Below are positions 8,817 through 18,743 of a stretch of DNA of 44,775 nt, one piece after another. Source of the stretch: Planctomycetota bacterium (GTDB lineage Bacteria > Planctomycetota > Planctomycetia > Pirellulales > UBA7805); contig QQVP01000050.1 of the NCBI GenBank assembly GCA_003389215.1, positions 1 through 44,775 of the forward strand, read 5' to 3'. A model generated the notes under the pieces. It saw nothing but the letters and a program-made list of their open reading frames with translations, ran no database searches and had not been told where the DNA came from. How positions within the stretch are numbered: the first letter of the stretch is position 1; the number at the start of each line of letters is the position of its first letter. A program made the translations under genes and the position numbers.

Positions 8817-10310
8817 ATGAACGTCCGCTCTCAAGTCTCCATGGTATTTCACCTGGATAAGTGCATCGGTTGCCACACTTGCAGCGTGGCCTGCAAGAAC
8901 GTCTGGACCGATCGCAAGGGCGCGGAATATATGTGGTGGAACAACGTCGAAACCAAGCCGGGCACCGGCTATCCGACCAAGTGGGAAGACCAGGATAAGT
9001 ATCAAGGTGGTTGGAAGAAGAACGGCAACGGCAAACTCGAGATCAAGTCGACAGGCAAAGCGAAGATCATTCCGAACATCTTCCACAATCCCCATATGCC
9101 GAGTCTCGATGACTACTACATTCCATGGACCTACGACTATCAGAACTTGTTCAACGCCCGCGAAGGTTCCGACCAACCGACCGCCAAGCCGATTTCGATG
9201 ATCGATGGCGAAGAAGTCGACGTCGAATCGGGCCCCAACTGGGACGATGACCTGGGTGGCTCGCCGATTTATGCCGAGAACGATCCCAATCTGGAAGGAC
9301 TGACCGATCAGCAAAAATTGCAGCTCAGCTCCGTCGAGCGGTTGGTGTTCTTTTATCTGCCGCGGATCTGCAATCACTGCCTGAACCCGACCTGCGTGGC
9401 GTCCTGCCCCTCTGGCGCGCTGTACAAGCGGGGCGAAGACGGTATCGTGCTGATCGACCAAAAGAAGTGTCGCGCCTGGCGATCGTGCGTTTCGGCCTGT
9501 CCCTACAAGAAGACCTATTTCAATTGGTTCACCGGCAAGAGCGAGAAATGCATCCTTTGCTTCCCGCGTCTGGAAACGGGCCAAGCGCCGGCCTGCTTCC
9601 ATTCCTGCGTCGGACGGATTCGCTATTTGGGCGTGCTGCTCTACGACGCCGACCGCCTGGAAGAGGTCGCCAAGCTGCCGGACGACGAACTGGTAGAAGC
9701 CCAACGGTCGATGATCCTCGATCCAAATGACCCGACGGTAATCGCCGCGGCCAAAAAGAACGGAATCACCGACGGCGTAATCGACTCGGCGCAGCATTCG
9801 CCCGTTTATCGGTTCGTGAAAGAGTGGGGTATCGCGCTGCCGCCGCATATCGAGTATCGCACGCTGCCCATGCTGTTCTACGTGCCGCCGATGTCGCCCG
9901 TTCAGGCGAGCAAGCCGGAAGACACGATTCACCACGAAAGTGAAGAGTTTTTTCACGACATCGACTCGTCACGCGTGCCGATGCAATTCCTCGCGAATCT
10001 CTTTGGAGCCGGACACGAGGGCGTGGTTCGCTATGCCCTGGCCAAGCAGAAGGCCGTCCGCTGGCATCGTCGAGCGGAAACCGTCGGCGACATCGATCGC
10101 GAAACGGCCGACCGCATGCTCCGCGCCGCCGACTGCACTCGGGAAGAGGCCGACGCGATCTATGAATTGACCGCGCTCTGCACGTTTGAGGATCGCTTCG
10201 TGATTCCGCCGATGCACCGCGAGCAGGCGATCGAAATGATGAAAGAGCCGCACGAACACCGCACCGAAGCCGGTTTTGGATTCGTCGGCGGACCGCGGAG
10301 GGGACTCTAA
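8817..10310 (+). CDS. narH: Respiratory nitrate reductase, iron-sulfur beta subunit
   Basis: NarH carries electrons from the NarI hemes to NarG through four Fe-S clusters. The 497-residue protein has the expected Cys groups: CIGCHTCSVACK near the N-terminus, CNHCLNPTCVASCP, CRAWRSCVSACP, and K-C-I-L-C-F-P-R with C-F-H-S-C-V-G-R-I-R-Y-L-G. The Trp in C-R-A-W-R-S-C replaces a Cys and gives the [3Fe-4S] cluster diagnostic of NarH-type subunits. The gene starts 19 nt after narG with GGAGAA upstream, and its stop shares a base with the narJ start. No signal peptide is present, consistent with cytoplasmic assembly with NarG. Confidence 0.96.
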   Translation: MNVRSQVSMVFHLDKCIGCHTCSVACKNVWTDRKGAEYMWWNNVETKPGTGYPTKWEDQDKYQGGWKKNGNGKLEIKSTGKAKIIPNIFHNPHMPSLDDYYIPWTYDYQNLFNAREGSDQPTAKPISMIDGEEVDVESGPNWDDDLGGSPIYAENDPNLEGLTDQQKLQLSSVERLVFFYLPRICNHCLNPTCVASCPSGALYKRGEDGIVLIDQKKCRAWRSCVSACPYKKTYFNWFTGKSEKCILCFPRLETGQAPACFHSCVGRIRYLGVLLYDADRLEEVAKLPDDELVEAQRSMILDPNDPTVIAAAKKNGITDGVIDSAQHSPVYRFVKEWGIALPPHIEYRTLPMLFYVPPMSPVQASKPEDTIHHESEEFFHDIDSSRVPMQFLANLFGAGHEGVVRYALAKQKAVRWHRRAETVGDIDRETADRMLRAADCTREEADAIYELTALCTFEDRFVIPPMHREQAIEMMKEPHEHRTEAGFGFVGGPRRGL

Positions 10311-11080
10311 TGTCGGAACTGCCCAGAATCCTTGACACGATTGGCCGGCTACTCAGCTATCCCGACTCGCACACCGTGCAGAGTGCCGAGTTGCTGTTCG
10401 TCTTGTTCCATGGCGAACTGCCAGAGGCCGCGGGCGCAGCGTCGGAATTCGGTGCGTTCGTCGAATCGCAAGAACTTTACGAATTGGAAGAGACCTATTC
10501 CCGAACCTTCGACATCAATCCGGCCTGTGCGCTGGAGATTGGTTGGCATCTGTTCGGCGAAGAGTATGCCCGAGGGCTATTTCTTGTGCGGTTGCGTGCC
10601 GAGATGCAGATGCGAGGGCTGGAAGAGTCGGCCGAGCTTCCGGACCACATCGTCCACGCGTTGGCCGTTGTCGCCGCAATGGACCGTGACGAGGCGGAGC
10701 GGTTTGTGGGGGCCTGTGTGCTGCCGGCCGTCGACAAGATGCATGAGAAACTTGTCGAGGCCGAGAGTCCGTATCGACATGTCATGCGTTGCCTGGCGTT
10801 TGTTCTGGAGGACGAGTTTGGCCGCGAGGAGATTGCCGAGGATGAGACTACCGACGACGCGAACGCGACAACGTCGCAAGGCGACCCCTTGCGCGACTTT
10901 CCGATGCCGACCCCGACGGATGATTCCATCACGTTTGTGCCGCTGCATATGAATTTCAATCATCAGCACAAGGCGTTTGTTGTGCCCGACGAGTCCAAGG
11001 CAGCGGACGCTGAGCGGTATGACGATTCGGTTCCGTTCATGCTGCGCGACAAAATTCGCCACGGAGGAGGTCATGGATAA
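10310..11080 (+). CDS. narJ: Nitrate reductase assembly chaperone
   Basis: NarJ binds apo-NarG and coordinates Mo-cofactor insertion and membrane attachment; it is not part of the final enzyme. This 256-residue product begins with a TorD/NarJ-type helical domain (L-G-R-L-L-S-Y-P-D-like start, then L-E-E-T-Y-S-R-T-F-D and G-W-H-L-F-G-E-E-Y-A-R-G). The C-terminal 80 residues are acidic, then His-rich (H-M-N-F-N-H-Q-H-K), and end R-H-G-G-G-H-G. They appear longer than in the E. coli protein and could bind metal, but that is speculative. The start overlaps the narH stop (TAATG), and the end overlaps narI by 8 nt. Confidence 0.9.
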   Translation: MSELPRILDTIGRLLSYPDSHTVQSAELLFVLFHGELPEAAGAASEFGAFVESQELYELEETYSRTFDINPACALEIGWHLFGEEYARGLFLVRLRAEMQMRGLEESAELPDHIVHALAVVAAMDRDEAERFVGACVLPAVDKMHEKLVEAESPYRHVMRCLAFVLEDEFGREEIAEDETTDDANATTSQGDPLRDFPMPTPTDDSITFVPLHMNFNHQHKAFVVPDESKAADAERYDDSVPFMLRDKIRHGGGHG

Positions 11081-11756
11081 GTCATTTTTCGATCAGTTCC
11101 TGTTTGTGATCCTGCCTTATCTCTCACTGTTTACATTTTTCCTGATGACGGTCTACCGCTATCGGGCCCAGTCGTTTTCGTATTCGAGCCTATCGAGTCA
11201 GTTTCTTGAGAATGAGCACCACTTTTGGGCGGTCGTGCCGTTTCACTATGGCGTACTCGTCATCACCGTCGGCCATCTGGTGGCGATCTTCATTCCGCGT
11301 TCGATCTTGCTCTGGAACAGTCATCCGCTACGGCTCTACATTCTCGAAATCTCGGCGCTGGCGTTCGGACTATTAACGCTGATCGGACTGGTCGGCATCG
11401 TCATTCGTCGCGCGACGACGACTCGAATTCGCAAGGTCACCTCGCCGACCGACTGGATTCTGTTCGCGATGCTCTTGGCGCTAGTCGTCAGTGGCGTGGC
11501 CATGGCGCTGTTACACCCCTGGGGTTCGTCCTGGTTCGCCTCAAATCTCACCCCCTACCTGTGGTCCATTTTCAAACTCAATCCGGACATCACCTACGTC
11601 ACTTCGATGCCCGCGCTGGTGAAGTTTCACATCGTGTTGGCGTTTCTGACGGTCGGATTTTTCCCGTTCACCCGACTGGTCCACATATTGGTCATTCCCA
11701 ACCCCTATCTCTGGCGCAAACCCCAGGTGGTTCGCTGGTATGGAAAGAAACAGTGA
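11073..11756 (+). CDS. narI: Nitrate reductase cytochrome b (gamma) subunit
   Basis: NarI anchors NarGH to the membrane, oxidises quinol and passes electrons through two b hemes. The 227-residue product has five predicted membrane helices. All four heme-ligand histidines keep the E. coli spacing: H58 and H68 in FHYGVLVITVGH, and H186 and H204 in K-F-H-I-V through L-V-H-I-L. A strong GGAGGAGG sits just before the ATG at 11073, which is why this start is preferred over upstream in-frame codons. It overlaps the narJ end by 8 nt, so narGHJI is a single translational unit. Confidence 0.95.
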   Translation: MDKSFFDQFLFVILPYLSLFTFFLMTVYRYRAQSFSYSSLSSQFLENEHHFWAVVPFHYGVLVITVGHLVAIFIPRSILLWNSHPLRLYILEISALAFGLLTLIGLVGIVIRRATTTRIRKVTSPTDWILFAMLLALVVSGVAMALLHPWGSSWFASNLTPYLWSIFKLNPDITYVTSMPALVKFHIVLAFLTVGFFPFTRLVHILVIPNPYLWRKPQVVRWYGKKQ

Positions 11757-11805
11757 CCTCGTCATGCAAGCCGTATGACGTGATGCGAACGATAAGACAA
11801 CTGCC

Positions 11806-13329
11806 GTGAACGAAGACCTGCCCCCATCGGAAATGCGCGGTGCCTGGTGGACTCTGACCATCAATACGTTCGCGTTCACCATCTGCTTTGCGGCCTGGAT
11901 GATGAACGGGGTGCTGATCACGTTCCTCGTCGACAACGGGATACACGATTGGGATCCTTCGGAGATGGGCTGGCTGATCGGCATTCCGGTGCTCACCGGG
12001 GCGGTCTTCCGGTTGCCGCTGGGCGTGGCCACCGACAAGTGGGGCGGACGCTTAGTGTTCGGCGCGTTGCTTCTGATTGCCGCGGTGCCGATGTATCTGA
12101 CCAGCTACTGCAACAACTACTGGCAGTTTTTCATCGCCGGATTGGGATTCGGATTTACGGGGGCCAGTTTCGCCGTCGGCATCGCCTACACCTCGGTTTG
12201 GTTCCCGAAACAGATGCAGGGAACAGCGCTGGGGATTTTTGGCGCGGGAAACGCCGGCGCAGCACTGACCAGTCTCGGTGCGCCACACGTACTCAACTGG
12301 TTGACTTCCGGCGGCGAGAATCTCGAAGGCTGGCGCAATTTGCCGCGGATTTATTCCGCCATGCTGATCGCCACAGGAATACTGTTCCTGTTGACGACGA
12401 CGACGCGTCTGCCTGCCGGCAGTGCTCATAAATCATTGTCCCAGCGTCTGCAGCCGCTCAAGCATGTGCGGGTTTGGCGGTTCGGTCTCTATTACTTCTT
12501 TGTCTTTGGCGGCTTTGTGGCCCTGGCCCAGTGGCTGGTTCCCTATTACGTCAATGCCTACGCGATGAGCGTCGCGATGGCCGGCGCCTTGGCAGCCTGC
12601 AACAGTTTGCCGTCGGGCGTGATCCGCGCCGCCGGTGGCTGGATGTCGGATAAGTGGGGTGCACGTGCCGTCATGTACTGGGTCTTCGGTTCGTCGCTCG
12701 TTTGCTGTGCGCTACTGATCGTGCCCCAGATGGACATCCGATCGCCGGGTAGCGGCAAGATGGCGATGTCGGCCGGCGAAGTCGTCGAAGTCTCCGACTC
12801 TGAGGTCGTCATCGAGTCGGCCAAACGAGGGCGCCAAACCTACCAACTCGCGAAGAAAGAAGGCGAGTTGGTAACCGACGAAGAACGCCGCTCCGGCATG
12901 TTGATTCTTCCCCGGGCCATGTCGTGGCAAGAGCCGGTTGTCGAGGTCGGTCAGACGGTCAAAAAGAAAGAGCTCGTCGCACGTGGCGTTACGCACATCT
13001 TCTTTCAGGCCAACGTTTGGATCTTCACCGCCTTGAGTTTGATCCTCGGTGCGGTGATGGGAATTGGCAAAGCGGCCGTCTACAAACACATACCCGACTA
13101 TTTTCCGAACGACGTCGGCGTGGTCGGCGGCATCGTCGGTGTGCTCGGCGGACTGGGCGGATTCATCTGTCCGGTGATCTTCGGTTACTTGCTACGTGAG
13201 ACCGGGCTGTGGACTTCGTGTTGGATGTTCTTCTTCGTCCTGATTGCGATCTGTTTGATTTGGATGCACGTCGTTGTGCAGAGAATGCTCCAAGCAGAAG
13301 CACCCCAGTTGTCGCAGCGCATCGAATAG
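11806..13329 (+). CDS. narK1: NarK-family nitrate/nitrite transporter with a large soluble insertion
   Basis: This 507-residue major facilitator protein has the nitrate-porter signature G-I-F-G-A-G-N-A-G-A-A-L-T-S-L and about 12 membrane segments. A GTG start at 11806 fits the N-terminal alignment. Between two transmembrane helices, at residues about 309-395, it carries a hydrophilic insert of roughly 85 residues. The insert contains a G-E-V-V-E-V-S-D-S-E-V-V-I strand pair and VEVGQTVKKKELVARG, a pattern like barrel-sandwich or lipoyl-type hammerheads but without the lipoyl lysine context. Its role is unknown. The gene lies 49 nt after narI and 12 nt before the second narK, so it probably imports nitrate or exports nitrite for NarGHI. 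Confidence 0.9.
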   Translation: MNEDLPPSEMRGAWWTLTINTFAFTICFAAWMMNGVLITFLVDNGIHDWDPSEMGWLIGIPVLTGAVFRLPLGVATDKWGGRLVFGALLLIAAVPMYLTSYCNNYWQFFIAGLGFGFTGASFAVGIAYTSVWFPKQMQGTALGIFGAGNAGAALTSLGAPHVLNWLTSGGENLEGWRNLPRIYSAMLIATGILFLLTTTTRLPAGSAHKSLSQRLQPLKHVRVWRFGLYYFFVFGGFVALAQWLVPYYVNAYAMSVAMAGALAACNSLPSGVIRAAGGWMSDKWGARAVMYWVFGSSLVCCALLIVPQMDIRSPGSGKMAMSAGEVVEVSDSEVVIESAKRGRQTYQLAKKEGELVTDEERRSGMLILPRAMSWQEPVVEVGQTVKKKELVARGVTHIFFQANVWIFTALSLILGAVMGIGKAAVYKHIPDYFPNDVGVVGGIVGVLGGLGGFICPVIFGYLLRETGLWTSCWMFFFVLIAICLIWMHVVVQRMLQAEAPQLSQRIE

Positions 13330-13341
13330 GATTTCGAGATC

Positions 13342-14934
13342 ATGGCCGCCACGCCTGAAAAATGGGACGTCGAAGACCAGCAGTTTTGGGAATCGACCGG
13401 CAAACCGATTGCCTACCGCAATTTGTGGATCTCGATTCCGAATCTGCTTTGTGGATTTTCGGTGTGGCTCTACTGGGGCATGATCATCAAGACGATGCAG
13501 GAGCTCCACTTCGCCAACACCGCGCTCTTCAATTTCACGTTTCGCAACGACGGCCTTCCCTACGACGAGGCCGGCTACAAGGCGCTGTTGTATACCTTGC
13601 CCGCCGTGGCGGGATTGGCCGGGGCGACACTGCGTATTCCCAATTCATTCATGATCGCGATTTGCGGGGGACGCAACGTCAAGTTCATGACGACCGTCAT
13701 GTTGATCATTCCGGCCATCGCCTCGGGCATCGCGCTCAAGAACCCCGAAACGCCCTTCTCAGTTTACATCGTGTTGGCCGCGCTCTCGGGAGTCGGTGGC
13801 GGGGCCTTCGCATCGAGTATGTCGAACATCTCATTCTTCTTTCCCAAACGGATGCAAGGACTGTCGCTTGGCCTGAATGCCGGACTGGGCAACGCCGGCG
13901 TGAGCGTGATGCAGTTTCTGATTCCCTGGGCGATCACCTTTGGCATGTTCGGCGGACTCGGGGGCGACCCGCAAGCGTATCCAGTTGGCGACGCCACGAA
14001 ACAGGTTTGGATTCAGAACGCCGCCCTGGTCTGGGTCCCGATCATGATCGTGCTGGCCATCTTGGCCTGGACGATGATGAACAACTTGCCACAACACAAG
14101 TGCGGTTCGGCGCCCGTCGCGATCGGCAAGTATCTCTGGCTACAAGCGATCGGTTTTCTCGGCGCCGCAGTCGGCGTGTTGATGTTGATCTACGTCCAGC
14201 TTCCGATCCCGGAGTTGGTGCGCATTTTTCTCGTGCTCATCGTCGCGGTATTCGCCACGCTGCTGGGCATGCGATTCATGACCCCCCAGGCAATTCAGCA
14301 ACCGCTGAACAAGCAATTCTCAATCCTGCGCAACAAGCACAACTGGGTCATGACCTGGCTCTACGTCATGACGTTCGGATCGTTCATCGGTTACGCCAAT
14401 GCCTTTCCAAAGTTGCTCAACGACGTCTTCGTCACCCCGGACAACGGCCTTGTCACGGCCCATTATATCTGGATCGGTGCGTTCGTTGGCGCGTTGATCC
14501 GCCCACTCGGCGGGTGGCTCTCCGACAAGTTGGGCGGCGCCCGCGTCACACAGTGGGACACCTGGATCATGGTCGCCAGTACGATTCTGGCCGGCTACTT
14601 CGTCGCCCAGGCGCGGCAGTCGAGCAATCCCGAAACCTATTTCATACCGTTCTTGCTGACGTTCATCGTGCTGTTCGCCACTACGGGCATCGGCAATGGA
14701 TCGACGTTCCGCATGATCCCGATCATCTTTTCCAAAGAGCAAGCCGGGCCAGTGCTCGGCTGGACGTCGGCGATCGCGGCGTACGGCGCCTATCTGATCC
14801 CCAAGATCTTCGCGACGCAGATCAAAGCGGGAACCCCGGAGTATGCCCTCTACGGGTTTGCCGGCTACTACGCAACCTGCCTGGCGGTGAACTGGTGGTT
14901 CTACGCACGCAAAAACGCGGAGATTAAGTGTTAG
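13342..14934 (+). CDS. narK2: NarK-family nitrate/nitrite transporter
   Basis: The 530-residue protein is a second nitrate/nitrite porter of the major facilitator superfamily. It shows the family block G-L-S-L-G-L-N-A-G-L-G-N-A-G-V-S-V-M-Q-F and a second-half F-A-T-T-G-I-G-N-G-S-T-F-R-M motif, with about 12 helices. It lacks the soluble insert of its neighbour and instead has a longer first periplasmic loop (about residues 55-75). Paired NarK proteins usually divide nitrate/proton symport from nitrate/nitrite exchange; which is which cannot be read from the sequence. The ATG follows narK1 by 12 nt with only a weak Shine-Dalgarno sequence. Confidence 0.92.
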   Translation: MAATPEKWDVEDQQFWESTGKPIAYRNLWISIPNLLCGFSVWLYWGMIIKTMQELHFANTALFNFTFRNDGLPYDEAGYKALLYTLPAVAGLAGATLRIPNSFMIAICGGRNVKFMTTVMLIIPAIASGIALKNPETPFSVYIVLAALSGVGGGAFASSMSNISFFFPKRMQGLSLGLNAGLGNAGVSVMQFLIPWAITFGMFGGLGGDPQAYPVGDATKQVWIQNAALVWVPIMIVLAILAWTMMNNLPQHKCGSAPVAIGKYLWLQAIGFLGAAVGVLMLIYVQLPIPELVRIFLVLIVAVFATLLGMRFMTPQAIQQPLNKQFSILRNKHNWVMTWLYVMTFGSFIGYANAFPKLLNDVFVTPDNGLVTAHYIWIGAFVGALIRPLGGWLSDKLGGARVTQWDTWIMVASTILAGYFVAQARQSSNPETYFIPFLLTFIVLFATTGIGNGSTFRMIPIIFSKEQAGPVLGWTSAIAAYGAYLIPKIFATQIKAGTPEYALYGFAGYYATCLAVNWWFYARKNAEIKC

Positions 14935-14974
14935 AAAATCGAACTCGAACTTCGTTCCAATACGAGTCACTTCA

Positions 14975-15628
14975 ATGCAACGCCAAACGGTAGCTATCGT
15001 CCTGCTCATCGGGCTGGCTTTCGGCCTGGTGTCGCTCACGCCCGCCATGAGTTCTTGGCGGCTGTTCGACAATCAGCAAGGCTACGCGCCGCCACAGCCG
15101 ATCGCGTTTTCACATCGTCTGCATGCGGGCGAGCTACAGCTCGATTGCCGCTTCTGCCACACGGCGGCGGGTGAGAGTCGACACGCAGGTATTCCTTCAT
15201 CCGATACCTGCATGAAGTGCCACAAGTTCGTCACGGCTCCCTACGGGCTTGTGCAAGATGAAGTCAGCAAGGCAGGCGAAGAGAATCGCGAGCCTAACGT
15301 CGTCGTGTCCGAAGAAATCGCCAAGCTCTACGAAGCTCTGGGCCTCGGCGAAGATTTGCAACCCGACCCCGAGAAAACGCCGCAACCGGTTGCGTGGGTG
15401 CGGGTCCACGATCTTCCGGACTTTGTGTACTTCGACCATCGAGCGCACGTACATGCGGGCGTTTCCTGCCAGAAATGTCACGGTCCGGTCGAATCGATGC
15501 AACAAATGCGACAGTTCAGCGATCTGACGATGGGTTGGTGCGTGAACTGTCATCGCGAATCGAACGCCAAGGGAATCGAAGGTCACGCGATGGACGCGTC
15601 GCTCGACTGTGCGTCTTGTCACTATTGA
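14975..15628 (+). CDS. actA: Alternative complex III pentaheme cytochrome c subunit
   Basis: The 217-residue protein has an N-terminal membrane helix or uncleaved signal (residues about 5-27) and five CxxCH sites: C-R-F-C-H, C-M-K-C-H, C-Q-K-C-H, C-V-N-C-H and C-A-S-C-H. That is the heme count of ActA. The block F-S-H-R-L-H-A-G-E-L-Q-L-D-C-R-F-C-H with H-A-G-I-P-S matches the family, in which distal histidines precede each heme. ActA sits on the periplasmic face of complex III and receives electrons from the Fe-S chain of ActB. It starts 40 nt after narK2 in the same direction, so it may be cotranscribed with nar. Confidence 0.92.
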   Translation: MQRQTVAIVLLIGLAFGLVSLTPAMSSWRLFDNQQGYAPPQPIAFSHRLHAGELQLDCRFCHTAAGESRHAGIPSSDTCMKCHKFVTAPYGLVQDEVSKAGEENREPNVVVSEEIAKLYEALGLGEDLQPDPEKTPQPVAWVRVHDLPDFVYFDHRAHVHAGVSCQKCHGPVESMQQMRQFSDLTMGWCVNCHRESNAKGIEGHAMDASLDCASCHY

Positions 15629-15686
15629 TTCACGGAGAAAGTACCCAACTCAAAAACCAAATCGAGATCGGTCAACGAACAAACTC

Positions 15687-18600
15687 ATGAACGACGGCAC
15701 CGTGAACAAATATTGGAAAAGTCCGGAGAGCCGCAATCGGTCAGTCGCGATGCCGGAGCGCACGCTCGACGAGTCGGTGGCGGAAGAATCCGCCGCAGGC
15801 ACGATCGATCGCCGCCGCTTTCTCGAGGCGGCCGGTTTCACGCTTTCGCTCGCAACGGTCGCCGGTTGCGATTCGGCCAGGGCCCCGGACAAGAAGGCGC
15901 TTCCGCTGATCGAGCAACCCGAAGGCATGGTACCCGGGCGCATGCGCTACTATGCGTCGACGTGCTCAGGCTGTAGCGCGGCGTGTGGACTATTGGCCGG
16001 GGTGCGTGACGGACGTCCGCTCAAGATGGAGGGCAATCCGGAACATCCGCTCTCGCGAGGCGGGCTGTGCGCCGTGGGACAGGCGCTGCCGCTCGGGCTC
16101 TACGACAGCCATCGCCTCGACAATCCGCTTAAGGACGGCAGCAACGCGAGTTGGGGTGACGTCGACGCGGAAATCATCGCCGCGCTGCAACAGATCGAGG
16201 TGAGCGGTGGCGCTGTCCGCATGGTGACCGACACCGTAACCAGTCCGACGCTACAAGCGTCGATTGACGACTTTTTGAGTCGCTTTGCCGATGCGCGCCA
16301 CGTCACGTTCGACGCGGCCGGCAGCGGATCGATTCGCCGCGCGCACGAGAAGACCCATGGCGCTGCAGTCCTGCCACATTATCTTTTTGAACGAGCCGAC
16401 GTGATCGTGTCGTTCGGTGCCGACTTCTTGGGTACCTGGATTTCGCCCGTCGAATTCACGGCCGCCTGGCGAACTCGCCGAGTGCCCGACGGTCCGCACC
16501 CGAAAATGTCGTACCACGCCCAGCTGGAATCGCGGATGACGCTGACCGGCAGCAACGCCGATGAGCGACTGGTGATCCGTCCCGAGGAAGAAGGGCTAGT
16601 ACTGAGTCACTTGGCGGCAATCTTGGCCCAACGAGCCGGTGTTTCGCTGACCGGCAGCGAACTCGCTCCCGCACCCATCGCAGCGGAGCAGCTTCAGGAC
16701 TTGGCCGATCGGCTTTGGGAGGCACGTGGCAGAAGTCTGATCGTGTCGGCCAGCGAGGACGATCAAGTTCAGATTCTGGTGAACTTCTTGAATCACGTTC
16801 TGGGTAACTACGGCAAGACGCTTGACATGGAGCGTCCCAGCCATCAACAGCAAGGCAGTGACGCCGACGTCGCTGCTCTCGTCAAAGAGCTGCGCGACGG
16901 CAAGGTCGCGGCACTGCTGGTTGCCGGCATTGATCTGACGCATTATCTCCCAGCACACGAGAAACTAGTCCAAGCGATCTCGCAGATTCCGCTCACGGTC
17001 AGCTTCGCCGAACGGTGGAACGACTTCGCTCAGCTTGCGAAGTTTGTTTGCCCCGATCATCACATCTTGGAGTCGTGGCTCGACGCCGAGCCGGTTCGCG
17101 GCGTGTTCAGCCTCGTGCAACCAACTGTACAACCGCTGAAGGGAACGCGCTCGATTCTCGAGAGTCTGGCCACGTGGTCGGAAAAGCCGGCCTTCGCGCA
17201 AGACGTTCTGCGGACGAACTGGCAAGAGAAGGTTTTTCCGCGGCAGAATCGTGTTTCGGATTTTGGAACGTTCTGGGACCAATCACTGCATGACGGTTTC
17301 GCAAAAATCGTCACGGATCCCGTCACGACAAGTCCGTTCGACCAATCCGCGGTCGCGCTATTTGACGCAGCTCCCGAGGTTATCGACTACACGCTGATCC
17401 TGCACAACACGATTGCGATTCCCGACTCGCGACACGCCCACAATCCATGGCTCCAGGAATTGCCTGATCCGGTGTCAAAGGTGACGTGGGACAACTACGC
17501 GAGCGTCGCTCCGGAAACCGCCAAAGAACTTTCGCTCCAGGATGGCGACGTGGTGCGCATCGAGGCTCACGATAGCGGTACCACGATCGAATTGCCGGCG
17601 TTCGTGCAACCTGGGCAACATCCGCGCGTCTTGTCTGTCGCGCTCGGCTACGGCAGTCCCGGTACCGATCGATTTGCCAACATCGGTCCCGAGTGGCTGG
17701 AATCGAAATCGACGGTCGGCCGGAACGGCCTGGTGGGCACGAACGCGGCACCGCTGCTGGTGCTCGATGACGAAAGGCTACTGCATGTTCACACGGGCGT
17801 GCGATTGACCAAGACAGCCGCCCATCATGCCTTGGCCACGACGCAGGAGCACGACTCGCTCGACGTCCCGCCGGAAGTCGCGCCGTTGGGTGGCGAGCGA
17901 CGTCACGCGATCGAAGAGACGACGCTCGTGCAATTCGCCGCCAATCCCAAATCCGGGTCGCACGCGCATCCGCTCGGCGATGTGCAGCTTTGGGCGGAAG
18001 ACCATCCCCAGGAAGGTCACGCCTGGGGGATGGCCATTGATTTAAACGCCTGCAGTGGTTGTTCGGCATGTCTGATCGCTTGCCAATCGGAAAACAACGT
18101 TCCGGTCGTCGGCCGCGACGAGGTTCGTCGACAGCGCGAAATGCACTGGATCCGTATCGATCGTTACTACTCGGGCGAAGGCGCGAACACGACCGTTTCG
18201 CACCAGCCGATGATGTGCCAACACTGTGACAACGCTCCCTGCGAAACCGTCTGTCCGGTGTTGGCAACCGTACATAGCGAAGAAGGGCTCAACCAACAGG
18301 TTTACAACCGCTGTGTGGGCACGCGGTACTGCGCCAACAACTGTCCCTACAAAGTGCGGCGTTTCAATTGGTTCGACTATCCGCACAACGACGTGTTCGA
18401 AAACTTGTCGCTGAATCCCGACGTGACGGTGCGAAGTCGCGGCGTGATGGAGAAATGTTCGATGTGCGTACAGCGGATCCAGGAGGCCAAGATCGAATCG
18501 CAATGTTCGGGCGAGCCGATCGTCGACGGCCAGATTCAACCGGCCTGTCAGCAGACGTGCCCCGCGAGCGCCATTGTCTTTGGCGATCTGAACGATCCGG

Positions 18601-18743
18601 ATAGCAAGGTCAGCGCCGCAATGAATACTCCCCGCGGTTATCGAGTGCTTGAAGAGTTGAACGTGCGACCGTCGGTCGGCTATCTGCGGATCGTGCGAAA
18701 TCGAGAAACAGACACCCATGCGGAGGATCATCATGACGGCTAA
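15687..18743 (+). CDS. actB: Alternative complex III molybdopterin-like/Fe-S subunit
   Basis: This 1018-residue subunit fuses a molybdopterin-oxidoreductase-like domain (about 80-740) to a ferredoxin-like domain (about 745-1000). The N-terminus has a Tat motif (D-R-R-R-F-L, 41-46) followed by a lipobox-like V-A-G-C61, so it is probably exported folded and lipid-anchored. The C-terminal domain has Cys groups for four clusters, beginning [12 protein letters not shown] (C789) and including [26 protein letters not shown] and C-S-M-C-V-Q-R. Unusually, the N-terminal domain retains C93-x2-C96-x3-C100-x27-C128, a complete [4Fe-4S] motif that characterised ActB proteins lack. The ATG at 15687 is preferred because it gives a normal ActB N-terminus; the frame is open from 15609 but would overlap actA. 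Confidence 0.9.
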   Translation: MNDGTVNKYWKSPESRNRSVAMPERTLDESVAEESAAGTIDRRRFLEAAGFTLSLATVAGCDSARAPDKKALPLIEQPEGMVPGRMRYYASTCSGCSAACGLLAGVRDGRPLKMEGNPEHPLSRGGLCAVGQALPLGLYDSHRLDNPLKDGSNASWGDVDAEIIAALQQIEVSGGAVRMVTDTVTSPTLQASIDDFLSRFADARHVTFDAAGSGSIRRAHEKTHGAAVLPHYLFERADVIVSFGADFLGTWISPVEFTAAWRTRRVPDGPHPKMSYHAQLESRMTLTGSNADERLVIRPEEEGLVLSHLAAILAQRAGVSLTGSELAPAPIAAEQLQDLADRLWEARGRSLIVSASEDDQVQILVNFLNHVLGNYGKTLDMERPSHQQQGSDADVAALVKELRDGKVAALLVAGIDLTHYLPAHEKLVQAISQIPLTVSFAERWNDFAQLAKFVCPDHHILESWLDAEPVRGVFSLVQPTVQPLKGTRSILESLATWSEKPAFAQDVLRTNWQEKVFPRQNRVSDFGTFWDQSLHDGFAKIVTDPVTTSPFDQSAVALFDAAPEVIDYTLILHNTIAIPDSRHAHNPWLQELPDPVSKVTWDNYASVAPETAKELSLQDGDVVRIEAHDSGTTIELPAFVQPGQHPRVLSVALGYGSPGTDRFANIGPEWLESKSTVGRNGLVGTNAAPLLVLDDERLLHVHTGVRLTKTAAHHALATTQEHDSLDVPPEVAPLGGERRHAIEETTLVQFAANPKSGSHAHPLGDVQLWAEDHPQEGHAWGMAIDLNACSGCSACLIACQSENNVPVVGRDEVRRQREMHWIRIDRYYSGEGANTTVSHQPMMCQHCDNAPCETVCPVLATVHSEEGLNQQVYNRCVGTRYCANNCPYKVRRFNWFDYPHNDVFENLSLNPDVTVRSRGVMEKCSMCVQRIQEAKIESQCSGEPIVDGQIQPACQQTCPASAIVFGDLNDPDSKVSAAMNTPRGYRVLEELNVRPSVGYLRIVRNRETDTHAEDHHDG

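Noticed and set aside
5147..10310. Possibility that NarGH is a nitrite oxidoreductase
   Set aside because: The NarG N-terminus lacks an export signal and the Cys motifs match cytoplasmic nitrate reductases, with narJ, narI and narK in normal order. The Nitrobacter-type enzyme is in the same branch, so direction cannot be excluded by sequence, but reduction is the simpler reading.
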